Part shown: piece by piece, positions 15,691 through 23,900 of the stretch
How positions within the stretch are numbered: position 1 is the stretch's first letter
Layout of the letters: each line of letters starts with the position of its first letter
Assembly: GCF_030269125.1 (NCBI RefSeq)
Contig: NZ_BSSM01000007.1
Span: 124,001-188,000 of the forward strand
Length of the DNA: 64,000 nt
From: Streptomyces hygroscopicus subsp. hygroscopicus
GTDB taxonomy: Bacteria > Actinomycetota > Actinomycetes > Streptomycetales > Streptomycetaceae
Direction of reading: 5' to 3'
Notes under the pieces: generated by a model
What the model was told of the DNA's origin: nothing
What the model saw: the letters and a program-made list of their open reading frames with translations, nothing else
Databases searched by the model: none
Position numbers and translations under genes: made by a program

Positions 15691-16551
15691 GTGCCCCTCG
15701 CGCCCACCGGCGAACTGGTCGCCCGCGCCGTCGAAGCCCGCTCGGCCGTCGCCGCGTTCAACGTCGTCACGCTGGAACACGTCGAGGCCGTCATCGCCGG
15801 CGCCGAGGCGGCCGGCGCCCCCGTCGTCCTCCAAGTCAGCGAGAACGCGGTCAGGTTCCGCTACGGGCGGCTGCTGCCGCTGGCCCGCGCGGCCGGCGCC
15901 GCCGCGGAACGGGCCGCCGTACCCGTCGCGTTGCACCTGGACCATGTGCAGAGCGACGACCTGCTGCGCCAGGCGTCCGCCGCCGGGTTCAGCTCGGTGA
16001 TGTACGACGCGGCCCGGCTGCCGTACTCCGACAACCTCGCCGCGACCCGTGCGGCCGCCGACTGGGCCCACTCCCAAGGTCTCTACATCGAGGCGGAGCT
16101 GGGGGAAGTCGGTGGCAAGGACGGACGGCCCCCGCTGGACGCCCACGCGCCCGGCGCCCGCACCGACCCGGCGCAGGCGCGGGACTTCGTCGGCGGGACC
16201 GGGGTCGACGCGCTGGCCGTGGCCGTCGGCAGCTCGCACGCCATGACCACGCGCACCGCCGCCCTCGACCACGCCCTGCTCAAACGGCTGTCCGCCGCGC
16301 TGCCCGTCCCGCTGGTGCTGCACGGCTCCTCGGGAGTACCGGACGAGGGCCTGGTCGAGGCGGTCGCGGGCGGCATCGCCAAGGTCAACGTCGGGACCGC
16401 CCTCAACATCGCCATGACCGGGGCGATCCGCGCGTTCCTCGCCACCCACCCGGAGGCCGTGGACTCCCGCACGTACCTCGGTGTGGGAAGGGAGGCGATG
16501 GCCCGGGAGGTGCGACGCGTCATCGGCGTCCTCACCGCGGAGGGGGGCTGA
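15691..16551 (+). CDS. Class II fructose-/tagatose-bisphosphate aldolase
   Basis: A 286-residue class II aldolase, cleaving a ketose bisphosphate (fructose-1,6- or tagatose-1,6-bisphosphate, or a deoxy-keto-gluconate phosphate) to DHAP and an aldehyde. Zinc ligands are visible in VALHLDHVQSDD (His pair near residue 85) and in SSHAMTT and LVLHGSSGVPDEG; the phosphate site is GGIAKVNVGTALNIAMT. It is shorter than the main Streptomyces fructose-bisphosphate aldolase and belongs with the GatY/KbaY/IolJ type. The start is the GTG at 15691 after GGAAGGA. Co-transcribed with the SIS gene and probably repressed by the divergent DeoR protein. Confidence 0.87.
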   Translation: MPLAPTGELVARAVEARSAVAAFNVVTLEHVEAVIAGAEAAGAPVVLQVSENAVRFRYGRLLPLARAAGAAAERAAVPVALHLDHVQSDDLLRQASAAGFSSVMYDAARLPYSDNLAATRAAADWAHSQGLYIEAELGEVGGKDGRPPLDAHAPGARTDPAQARDFVGGTGVDALAVAVGSSHAMTTRTAALDHALLKRLSAALPVPLVLHGSSGVPDEGLVEAVAGGIAKVNVGTALNIAMTGAIRAFLATHPEAVDSRTYLGVGREAMAREVRRVIGVLTAEGG

Positions 16552-16553
16552 TC

Positions 16554-16572
16554 CGGGCGGTGCGGCCGCCCG
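16554..16572 (+). terminator. GC hairpin after the aldolase gene
   Basis: CGGGCGG and CCGCCCG form a 7-bp stem with a 5-nt loop starting 2 nt after the aldolase stop codon. There is no U-run, which is common for Streptomyces terminators. Confidence 0.45.
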
Positions 16573-16677
16573 GCGGCGCGGCTTCCCGGGACGACGTCGG
16601 CCTCGCGGCCGAGGGAAACCGCGACGACTTCCGGGGGAGCGGGCCCGCGGCTTCGCCGCCGTGAGCGCGACCGGCCG

Positions 16678-17838
16678 TCACACGCCCCCGCGCTCCCCCT
16701 TCTTGACCGCCTTCAGCAGCACGAACTTCGGGTCACTGGCGACGAGCGCGCAGTTGCCGAACAGCCGCTTCAGCGTCACGTGGTAGCCGAGGTGCCGGTT
16801 GCCGATCACCCACAGCTCGCCGCCCGGCCGCAACGCGCGCCGCGCGCCGGTGAACATCCGCCGGGCGGTCGCGTCGGTCGTCGCCTGGTGGGAGTGGAAC
16901 GGCGGGTTGTTCAGGACGAGGTCCACACTGTCCGCCGCCACCCCGGCGAGCCCGTCGCCGACCCGGAACTCGGCGTGCCCGGGTACCCCGTTGGCCTTGT
17001 AGGTGGCCTCCGCGGAGGCCACCGCCTGGAACGACTCGTCCACGAACAGCACCTCGGCCGCCGGGTCGGCGAGCGCCACCGCCGTGCCGACCACGCCGTT
17101 GCCGCAGCCCAGGTCCACCACGCGGGCCGGGCCCGGTCCGGGCAGGTGCTGGAGGAGGAAGCGGGTGCCGATGTCCAGCCGGTCGGCGCAGAAGACGCCC
17201 GCGTGGTTGACGACCGGGCGGCCGGAGATCGCGCCGACGCCGTCCGGGAGGTCGTAGCGGTACGGCCACGGGCTCGCGGGCCGCTGCGTCGCGGAGCCGG
17301 GGGTGCAGAAGATCAGCCGGGACTTCTGGCGGGCCGGCGAGGTCCGGGTCGGGCCGAGGATCCGCTCGAAGAGCCGCAGCGTGGAGGTGTGGATCTCCTT
17401 CACCATGCCGGTGCCGATCACCACCGTGCCCGGGTGCACGGCGGGCGCCAGCCGCAGCAACTGGTCCTCCAGCAGCGCCAGGCTCTTCGGCACCCGCACC
17501 AGCAGCACGTCCACCCGCTCGGGCGGCTCGTCCTGGGTGGTCAGCAGCGGTACCGCGCCGGGTTCGACACCCGCCCGCGCCAGGTTGGCGCGGCTCGCCT
17601 CCTGGCCGAGGAACGAGTCGGTGATCTGGACGGGCCGGTGCTCCGCCAGCGCCGTGACCAGCGCGCCCCAGCGGTCGCCGAGGACCACCACCTCCCCGGT
17701 CAGCGGCACCTTCTCCGCAGCCAGATGGTGCAGCAGGTAGGCATCGGAGGCGTCCCAGGCACGCAGCCGGTCGCGGGGGTCCTCGGGGAAGCGGGACAGC
17801 TCGACCTCGCCCCACGGTGTCGTCATACGGTCGCTCAT
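16678..17838 (-). CDS. RlmG/RsmC-type rRNA (guanine-N2) methyltransferase
   Basis: A 386-residue protein with the duplicated methyltransferase layout of RlmG and RsmC. An N-terminal non-catalytic copy covers residues 1-190, and a catalytic C-terminal copy has the SAM-binding motif I RVVDLGCGNGVVGTAVALA near residue 236 and motif IV LVLNNPPFHSH, whose NPPF is the signature of N2-guanine methyltransferases. It should methylate one G in 23S (RlmG, G1835) or 16S rRNA; RlmG fits its full length better. Cytosolic. The start is the ATG giving MSDRMTTPWGEVE. It lies 27 bp downstream of the ArsR-like gene and may be read through from it. Confidence 0.85.
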   Translation of the reverse strand: MSDRMTTPWGEVELSRFPEDPRDRLRAWDASDAYLLHHLAAEKVPLTGEVVVLGDRWGALVTALAEHRPVQITDSFLGQEASRANLARAGVEPGAVPLLTTQDEPPERVDVLLVRVPKSLALLEDQLLRLAPAVHPGTVVIGTGMVKEIHTSTLRLFERILGPTRTSPARQKSRLIFCTPGSATQRPASPWPYRYDLPDGVGAISGRPVVNHAGVFCADRLDIGTRFLLQHLPGPGPARVVDLGCGNGVVGTAVALADPAAEVLFVDESFQAVASAEATYKANGVPGHAEFRVGDGLAGVAADSVDLVLNNPPFHSHQATTDATARRMFTGARRALRPGGELWVIGNRHLGYHVTLKRLFGNCALVASDPKFVLLKAVKKGERGGV

Positions 17839-17865
17839 CGCGCTCCAGGCTAGCGGAACCGCAGA

Positions 17866-18894
17866 TCAGGGCCCGTACGGCCCGGGACCCCGCGGGAGCG
17901 CCGACCCGGACCCGCAGCCCGAGCCGCCGACCAGCGCCTCGCCGAGCGGGGTGCGCCGGTAGAGCACCGACCGTCCCGAGCGGGCCCGCACGAGCAGCCC
18001 CGCGCCGCGCAGGATGGCGAGATGGTCGCCCACCGCGCCCGGCGCCATGGCGAGGCTGCGGGCGAGGTGGCTGGTGCTGGCGGGGGCGTCCAGCGCCACC
18101 AGCAGCCGGGCCCGAGCCCGGCCGACCAGGGCGGTCAGCGCATCCGGTTCGCGGACGGGGTCCTGTTCGTCCCACAGGGCGGCGGTGCCGCGGGCGGGAT
18201 AGACCAGGGTCCTGGGCCAGGGCTCTTCCAGATGGGCGGCGACGGAGGGGCCGACGAAGACCGAGGGGATCAACAGGAGCCCGTCCCCGACGAGGCGGAC
18301 CGTCCCGCCCGGGAAGAAGCCGAGCTCGATGCCGCCGGCGCGCCAGACGATGCCCGGATGCAGGCTCTCGATGGCCGCGGCCCAGCCGTGTTCGCCGATC
18401 ACACCCACCCGGTGCACGACATCGCGCTCACAGATCGCCCGCAGCCGCGGCCAGTCCGCGGCGAGCAGTTCCTGCCAGGCGCGGTCCATCGCCTCGGCGA
18501 TCCGGGAGACGGCGTCCGCGGAGTCCAGCACCGCGCGTACGCGGGGATCACGGGCGGCCGGGCCGGTCTCGGCGGCGGGGAATTCGCGGCGGGCCGCCTC
18601 CAGCGGGGTGGCCCGGATCGCGGCCAGGTCGTCCGCCCAGGTCTGGCCGAGGCCGCGCGGGGGCGGGGCGACGAAGTCCGGGCCGGACCGCGGCGTGTGC
18701 AGGGCGAGGAAGGCGTCCAGCGCGGTCTCGCGGCGAAGCCGTTCGAAGGCCGGCCGCAGCCGGGTGGCCCACGAGCGCGGCAGCGGCCGGTTCCGGTCGG
18801 CGAGCGAGCGCAGCAGCGTGGCGAGTTCCATCGCGGGCGACAGTGCGAACCGGCTGCGCAGCAGGTCCTCGACGCAGACTTCGAAGCGGAGCAC
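17866..18894 (-). CDS. DUF5937 / ArsR-type winged-helix regulator
   Basis: A 342-residue regulator. Residues 1-240 form the long N-terminal region found in DUF5937 proteins (opening MLRFEVCVEDLLRSRFALSP). The C-terminal winged helix of ArsR type (STSHLARSLAMAPGAVGDHL then AILRGAGLLVRARSGRSVLY) lies near residues 262-305. It ends with a glycine/proline tail. No metal-binding CxC motif is present, so it probably senses an organic compound. It starts at a GTG and is divergent from an MFS exporter; a perfect 20-bp palindrome sits between the two, fitting an autoregulated repressor of the exporter. Confidence 0.82.
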   Translation of the reverse strand: MLRFEVCVEDLLRSRFALSPAMELATLLRSLADRNRPLPRSWATRLRPAFERLRRETALDAFLALHTPRSGPDFVAPPPRGLGQTWADDLAAIRATPLEAARREFPAAETGPAARDPRVRAVLDSADAVSRIAEAMDRAWQELLAADWPRLRAICERDVVHRVGVIGEHGWAAAIESLHPGIVWRAGGIELGFFPGGTVRLVGDGLLLIPSVFVGPSVAAHLEEPWPRTLVYPARGTAALWDEQDPVREPDALTALVGRARARLLVALDAPASTSHLARSLAMAPGAVGDHLAILRGAGLLVRARSGRSVLYRRTPLGEALVGGSGCGSGSALPRGPGPYGP

Positions 18895-18924
18895 CCCGTC
18901 ACGCTACCGCGCCGCGTCCGCCTC

Positions 18925-18944
18925 GATTCGTCCAGCGACGAATC
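18925..18944. promoter_or_regulatory. Perfect 20-bp palindromic operator
   Basis: GATTCGTCCAGCGACGAATC has 8-bp perfect arms with a 4-bp centre. It lies 30 bp from the regulator start and 38 bp from the MFS start, in their only shared gap, so it is the expected operator of the ArsR-type regulator. Confidence 0.75.
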
Positions 18945-18982
18945 ATTGGAGGTCCTGGGGACGCACGCCGAGGCTGTCCGGC

Positions 18983-20209
18983 GTGACCACCACCGCCGAA
19001 CCCGTCCAGGGCGACCACCACGCCACCTACCGGGAAGTACTGGCCGAGCCGCGCTTCCGGCTGCTCTTCACGACCCGCACCCTCGCGGTCACCGCGGACT
19101 CGCTGCGGATCACCACGTTCTCGGTGCTGGTCTTCACCGCCACCGGCTCCGCGCTGTTCAGCGCGCTGGCCTTCGGCATCAGCTTCCTCCCGCAGCTGTT
19201 CGGCTCACTGCTGCTCGGCTCCCTGGCCGACCGGCTGCCGCCCCGCGCGCTCATCGCCGGCGGCTACGCCCTGGAGTGCGCCGCCGCCGCGCTGCTCGCC
19301 CTGGTGCGCATGCCGATCGCGGCGAGCCTCGGTGTCGTGGCCCTGATCGCCTTCGCCACGCCGCTGTTCGGCGGCGCGTCGAGCCGGCTGGTCGCGCAGT
19401 GGCTGGAGGGCGACGCCTACGTACTGGGCCGCTCACTGAACAACATCGGCTCCTCCGGCGCGCAGTTGCTCGGCCTGGCGCTGGGCGGCGCCGCCGTCGC
19501 GGTACTCGGCGCGCACCGGGCGCTCGCGGTGAGCGCCGCCGTCTACCTCGGCTGCGCGCTCGCCGTCCGCCTCCGGCTCCCCCCGCTCCAGCCGGGAGCG
19601 TCCGACGGCGCTCGGGGCGACGGCGGGACCGTCCGGGCCAGCCTGCGCGGTGCCGGCCTGCTGCTGCGCGGCCGTACGGTACGACGGCTGATGCTGGCCC
19701 AGTGGCTGCCGTCCGCGTTCGTGGCGGGCGCGGAGGGGCTGATCGTCGCCTACGCGGGCGGACGCCGCTTCGCGCCCGGCTGGTACGCGGTGCTGATGGG
19801 CTGCCTGCCGGTCGGCATGCTCGTCGGCGACCTGCTGGTGGGCCGGCTGCTGCGACCCCCCACCCGGGAGCGGCTGGTGGTCCCGCTGGTCGTGCTCATG
19901 GGAATGCCGCTGGTCGGCTTCGCCGCCGAACCCGGCGTGGGCGTCTCGTGCGGTCTGCTGCTGCTCTGCGGCTTCGGCTTCGCCTACGGGCTCGGTCTGC
20001 AACGGCCCTTCCTGGACGCCCTGCCGCGGGACGGCCAGGGCCAGGCCTTCGGCCTGCTCGGCTCCGGCAACATGACGCTCCAAGGCGTCGGCCCGGTCTG
20101 CCTCGGGTCGGTGGCCGAAGGCATCGGAACGGGCGGCGCCATCGCCCTGGCGGGCGGCGCGGCGCTGCTGACCGCGGGCTGGATCCTCAGGTGGCGGACC
20201 GACCCGTGA
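18983..20209 (+). CDS. MFS transporter (drug-efflux-like)
   Basis: A 408-residue membrane protein with about eleven or twelve transmembrane segments. FSVLVFTATGSALFSALAFG and GSLADRLPPRALIAGGYAL near residue 70 give the MFS motif A-like G-x-x-x-D-R between helices 2 and 3, and repeats of the pattern occur after the central loop (GRLLRPPTRERLVVPLV). Divergently paired with an ArsR-type regulator, which is the usual arrangement for an inducible exporter of toxic compounds or antibiotics; the substrate is unknown. The start is the GTG at 18983. The downstream AlkB-like gene begins 7 bp after its stop and is probably in the same transcript. Confidence 0.85.
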   Translation: MTTTAEPVQGDHHATYREVLAEPRFRLLFTTRTLAVTADSLRITTFSVLVFTATGSALFSALAFGISFLPQLFGSLLLGSLADRLPPRALIAGGYALECAAAALLALVRMPIAASLGVVALIAFATPLFGGASSRLVAQWLEGDAYVLGRSLNNIGSSGAQLLGLALGGAAVAVLGAHRALAVSAAVYLGCALAVRLRLPPLQPGASDGARGDGGTVRASLRGAGLLLRGRTVRRLMLAQWLPSAFVAGAEGLIVAYAGGRRFAPGWYAVLMGCLPVGMLVGDLLVGRLLRPPTRERLVVPLVVLMGMPLVGFAAEPGVGVSCGLLLLCGFGFAYGLGLQRPFLDALPRDGQGQAFGLLGSGNMTLQGVGPVCLGSVAEGIGTGGAIALAGGAALLTAGWILRWRTDP

Positions 20210-20215
20210 GGCAGG

Positions 20216-20947
20216 ATGGGGAAGGTGGACACGGAACTGTTCCCCCGGGAGCGCGCGGGGATCGCGCCCGACGCCGTGCACGTCCCCGACTGGCTGTCCG
20301 ACGAGCGGCAGCGCGAACTGCTCGCCGCCTGCCGGGCCTGGTCGCTGCCGCCGGCCGGACTGCGCACCGTCCGCACCCCCGGCGGCGGCACCATGACCGC
20401 CCGCCAGTTCTGCCTCGGCCTGCACTGGGGCGTCGTACCCGCCTGCCCCGTGTGCGGACGGTCCGTACGGGACGACCCCGAGTGTCCGGGGCCGCACCAG
20501 TACCCCTACGCGTACACCCGTACGGCTTCCGACGGCGACGGTGCCCCGGTCAAGCCCTTCCCGGCGTGGCTCGACGAGCTGGCCGGGCGCGCCGTGGCCG
20601 AGGCGCTCGGCCGGGACGCCGTGCCCGGACCGCCGTACGACATCGCGCTGATCAACTTCTACGACGGCGCCGCGCACATGGGGATGCACCGCGACAGCGA
20701 GGAGCGCGCCGACGCCCCGGTGGTCTCGCTGAGCCTCGGCGACACGTGCGTCTTCCGCTTCGGCAACACCCGGACCCGCACCCGGCCGTACACCGACGTG
20801 GAGCTGCGCAGTGGCGACCTGTTCGTGTTCGGCGGCCCTTCCCGCGCCGCCTACCACGGTGTGCCCCGCGTCCACCCGGGCACGGCACCGCCCTGGCTGG
20901 GGCTGACCGGCCGGCTGAACATCACGCTGCGGGTGAGCGGGCTGTGA
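20216..20947 (+). CDS. alkB: AlkB-family alpha-ketoglutarate-dependent dioxygenase
   Basis: A 243-residue Fe(II)/2-oxoglutarate dioxygenase of the AlkB group, which removes alkyl lesions from DNA or RNA bases oxidatively. Iron ligands are HRDSE (H-x-D, near residue 160) and YHGV (second His, near residue 210); 2-oxoglutarate is held by the C-terminal RLNITLR (R-x5-R). Between the N-terminal strand and the core is an unusual insert, ACPVCGRSVRDDPECPGPHQ, with three Cys and a His that could bind zinc; E. coli AlkB lacks this. It lies 7 bp after the MFS gene, suggesting joint induction by a toxic compound. Confidence 0.85.
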   Translation: MGKVDTELFPRERAGIAPDAVHVPDWLSDERQRELLAACRAWSLPPAGLRTVRTPGGGTMTARQFCLGLHWGVVPACPVCGRSVRDDPECPGPHQYPYAYTRTASDGDGAPVKPFPAWLDELAGRAVAEALGRDAVPGPPYDIALINFYDGAAHMGMHRDSEERADAPVVSLSLGDTCVFRFGNTRTRTRPYTDVELRSGDLFVFGGPSRAAYHGVPRVHPGTAPPWLGLTGRLNITLRVSGL

Positions 20948-20994
20948 CCGCTTCGCGGATCACGAGCGGTGCGGATCATGGGAGACTCGCCCCC

Positions 20995-22233
20995 ATGAGC
21001 GGCAAGGCGGAACCCCGGGCGGCGGGGGAGAGGACCACCACGAGGGCGCGGCTGGAACGGGGGCGTGGCGCGCTCGGGCCCGCGCTGGAGCTGGTGCACA
21101 CCGGGCGGGCGCCGACCCGGGCCGTGCTCACCGCCGAACTCGGCGTCACCCGGGCGACGGCCGGCGCGGTCGCCGCCGAGCTGGAGGCCCTCGGCCTGAT
21201 CCGGGTGGACGCCCGCCCCGCCGCGGCGGCCGGTTCCCAGGGCCGCCCCTCGCACCGGCTCGACGTCGCCGAGGAGGGCCCGGTGGCGCTCGCCGCGCAG
21301 GTGCACGCCGACGGCTTCCGGGCCGCGCTGGTCGGCCTCGGCGGGCGGATCGTGGCCACCGCGCCCGGCTGCGAGACCGTGGACGCGGACCCGGCGAAGG
21401 TGCTCGGCTCGGTGGTCGAGGCGGGCGCGGAACTGCTGCGCACCACCGGCCGACGCTGTGTCGGCGCCGGGCTCGCCGTGCCGTCCGCCGTCGCCGAACC
21501 GGACGGCCTCGCCCTCAACCCCCTGCACCTCGCCTGGCCCGTGGGGGCGCCGGTCCGCCGTCTGTTCGAGGAGTGCGTGCGGGCGGCGGGCATCCCGGGG
21601 CCCGCGTTCGCCGGCAACGACGTCAACCTCGCGGCGCTCGCCGAACACCGGCACGGCGCGGGCCGGGGCGCCCGCGATCTGCTGTGCGTGGCCACCGGGC
21701 ACCGGGGCGTCGGCGGCGCGCTGGTCCTCGACGGCCGTCTGCACACCGGCAGCGCGGGCCTCGCCCTGGAGGTCGGCCACCTCACCGTCAACCCGGAGGG
21801 CCGCCCCTGCCACTGCGGCGGCCGGGGCTGTCTGGACGTCGAGGCCGACCCGCTGGCGCTGCTCGTGGAGGCGGGCCGCGCGCCGGGCCCCGAGGTGTCG
21901 CTCCTCCAACAGGCCGACGACCTGGTGCGCACCCGGTACGAGGACATCGCCGTCCGCAGGGCCGTCGAGGCCCTGATCGACCGGCTCGGACTCGGACTCG
22001 CCGGGCTCGTCAACATCCTCAACCCCGACCGCATCATCCTCGGCGGTCTCCACCGCACCCTCCTGGACGCCGACCCGAGCCGGCTGCGCGCGGTCGTCGC
22101 CGACCGCAGCCTGTGGGGGCAGAGCGGCGGCGTGCCGATCCTGCCGTGCACCCTCGACCACAACAGCCTGGTCGGCGCCGCCGAACTGGCCTGGCAGCCG
22201 GTCTTGGACGACCCGCTGGCCGCCCTGCGCTGA
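20995..22233 (+). CDS. ROK-family transcriptional regulator
   Basis: A 412-residue ROK protein with an N-terminal winged helix (TRAVLTAELGVTRATAGAVA near residue 42) and a C-terminal actin-like sugar-kinase fold. The ROK zinc-binding signature GRPCHCGGRGCLDVEA is near residue 275, and the sugar/phosphate region includes FAGNDVNLAALAEH and LEVGHLTVNPEG. Regulators of this type (NagC, Mlc, XylR) bind sugars or phosphosugars. The N-terminal DNA-binding domain separates it from ROK kinases. No sugar operon lies beside it, so its regulon must be elsewhere. The gene starts 47 bp after alkB. Confidence 0.88.
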   Translation: MSGKAEPRAAGERTTTRARLERGRGALGPALELVHTGRAPTRAVLTAELGVTRATAGAVAAELEALGLIRVDARPAAAAGSQGRPSHRLDVAEEGPVALAAQVHADGFRAALVGLGGRIVATAPGCETVDADPAKVLGSVVEAGAELLRTTGRRCVGAGLAVPSAVAEPDGLALNPLHLAWPVGAPVRRLFEECVRAAGIPGPAFAGNDVNLAALAEHRHGAGRGARDLLCVATGHRGVGGALVLDGRLHTGSAGLALEVGHLTVNPEGRPCHCGGRGCLDVEADPLALLVEAGRAPGPEVSLLQQADDLVRTRYEDIAVRRAVEALIDRLGLGLAGLVNILNPDRIILGGLHRTLLDADPSRLRAVVADRSLWGQSGGVPILPCTLDHNSLVGAAELAWQPVLDDPLAALR

Positions 22234-22406
22234 ACACGGACGGGCTGAACACGGGTGGCCACGCTCGACGCTGCGCCGCCGCGCCGGCCACCGGGCGCAG
22301 AGGACCCGACGCCGTCGGCCGGCCGGGGCGCGGGCCGCCACCGGGCGCCGGAGCGTACCGGGACGTCGTACCGGCCGTGCCGGTGACCGCCGCGATGCCC
22401 CGCCTC

Positions 22407-23309
22407 TCACGCCCCGTCGATCGAGAAGGCCCGTCCCGGATGCTCGGTGAGGATCCGGTCCACCAGGTCCGGGCCCAACTCCGCTTCCAGGCGCGGCCGT
22501 ACGCGCCGCAGCAGGTACGGCATTCCCGGGCCGCCGTCGACCGAGCGCGCCCCGGCCGTCACGGTGTCGCCGCCGAGGAGCAGCCGGTCGGCGAAGCCGT
22601 CCTCCGCGAGGGAGCGTACGGCCGCCGGCATCTGCCAGTCGGTGGGATGGTGGGCCCGGGAGGGGCCGTCGAAGGCGAGCCAGCAGCCGGAGGCGGCGGC
22701 CTGCCGGTGTGTCACCGGGTCGGGGAAACGGTTCAGATGGCCGAGGATCACCCGGTCGCCGGGGACGCCCAACTCGCCGCACAGCAGGTCGAGTACGTCG
22801 AGGGCGCCGGTGCCCAGCTCCAGGTGGACGGCGACGGGCGCCCCGGTGGCGTGGTGGGCCTCGGCCGCCGCCGCCATGGTCCAGCGGGCGTGCGCGTCGA
22901 GGGCGTGGAACCCGCCCGCGACCTTGATCAGCCCGGCGCGCACCCCGGTCGTGCCGATGCCCTCGGTCAGCTCGGCGACGAACAGCTCGGCCAGCCGGCC
23001 ACGCAGCGCCGCGAGCAACTCCGGTGCCACATGCGGGGCTTGGTGCAGACCCGTCGCGCAGATCAGGTGCACGCCCGTCGCCCGGGACAGGCCCGCGAGG
23101 TCCGCCGCCCGGCGTCCCATGCCGTGCGGCGTCCACTGCACGACGGCCGCACCGCCCGCCGCCCGGAAGGCATCGAGCTCGGCCCGCGCGGCGGCGACGT
23201 CGTCCAGCTCCTGGCCCGGCAGCCGCCTGCTGCGCAGGAAGAGGTGGTCGTGCGCGTCGCACACGCCCAGCTCCTGCGGGCGGATGTCGCCGAGGACGGT
23301 ACGGATCAC
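22407..23309 (-). CDS. Phosphotriesterase-family amidohydrolase
   Basis: A 300-residue TIM-barrel amidohydrolase of the phosphotriesterase-related group. The N-terminal metal site is CDAHDHLF (H-x-H, near residue 20), the bridging lysine is likely in RAGLIKVAGGF, and further metal histidines lie in VAVHLELG and VILGHLNR, with a catalytic aspartate in LLLGGDTV. Natural substrates of such proteins are usually lactones or phosphoesters. The start is the GTG that overlaps the TGA of the upstream DUF4865 gene (GTGA), so translation is coupled; GTG at 23312 is also possible. It is the last gene of a TetR-led operon. Confidence 0.83.
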   Translation of the reverse strand: MIRTVLGDIRPQELGVCDAHDHLFLRSRRLPGQELDDVAAARAELDAFRAAGGAAVVQWTPHGMGRRAADLAGLSRATGVHLICATGLHQAPHVAPELLAALRGRLAELFVAELTEGIGTTGVRAGLIKVAGGFHALDAHARWTMAAAAEAHHATGAPVAVHLELGTGALDVLDLLCGELGVPGDRVILGHLNRFPDPVTHRQAAASGCWLAFDGPSRAHHPTDWQMPAAVRSLAEDGFADRLLLGGDTVTAGARSVDGGPGMPYLLRRVRPRLEAELGPDLVDRILTEHPGRAFSIDGA

Positions 23310-23884
23310 CACTGCCGCCCGCGCGGCAGCCGGTCGCGGCCGGGGGCCGACAGGTGCAGCACCCGGAAGAGGTCGCCCTCGGCCTCGGGAGTGTCGTGCT
23401 CCCAGAGCGAGAAGTGGACCAGCTCCCAGTGGTGCGGATCGGCGGCCGTCGCCGCCAGCACGGCACCGTCCTCGGCCGCCAACCGCTCGGCCGCACCGGC
23501 CGCTTCGGCCATGAGGGCCGCCAAGTCGGCTCCCTCAGGCACCGGTTGCCGCCGTCGTACGGCGAACGCGGGCCGGGTGCCGGCGCCCTCCGCGTAGCCG
23601 AGCCCGGTCCACTGCCGCACCGCCGGACGCCCGAAGTCCTCGGCCAGGCGCTGGAAACCGCCGCCCCACAGGAAGCGGTTCATGCCCTCGACGGTGTGCC
23701 ACAGGTAGAACGGCGCGTACTGGTTGACCGGTGAGCCCTGCGCGCCGCGCTCCCGCAGCAGGTACGCCTTGATCCCGAGGCCGTCCCAGTCGTCCAGCAG
23801 ATGCCCGACGCGGTCGACACGGGCCCGGATGATGTCCGTGTCGTAGTCCGCCGGGAGGGTCACCTCGTACTGCATGGCATGCAT
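23306..23884 (-). CDS. DUF4865 family protein
   Basis: A 192-residue protein I recognise as DUF4865. It opens with QYEVTLPADYDTDIIRARVD and contains VNQYAPFYLWHTVEGMNRFL, the conserved aromatic block of the family, near residue 60. The family has a dimeric ferredoxin-like look but no known reaction. A strong ribosome site (GAGGAGAGGGG) precedes the ATG at 23884. It lies 17 bp downstream of the TetR gene and its 3' end overlaps the phosphotriesterase start, so the three genes form one operon. DUF4865 genes are often found next to tautomerase or TetR genes. Confidence 0.8.
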   Translation of the reverse strand: MHAMQYEVTLPADYDTDIIRARVDRVGHLLDDWDGLGIKAYLLRERGAQGSPVNQYAPFYLWHTVEGMNRFLWGGGFQRLAEDFGRPAVRQWTGLGYAEGAGTRPAFAVRRRQPVPEGADLAALMAEAAGAAERLAAEDGAVLAATAADPHHWELVHFSLWEHDTPEAEGDLFRVLHLSAPGRDRLPRGRQW

Positions 23885-23900
23885 CAGGTTGCCCCTCTCC

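Noticed and set aside
20851..23496. 881-codon minus-strand frame
   Set aside because: Antisense of the ROK regulator and out of frame with the phosphotriesterase and DUF4865 genes; high-GC shadow.
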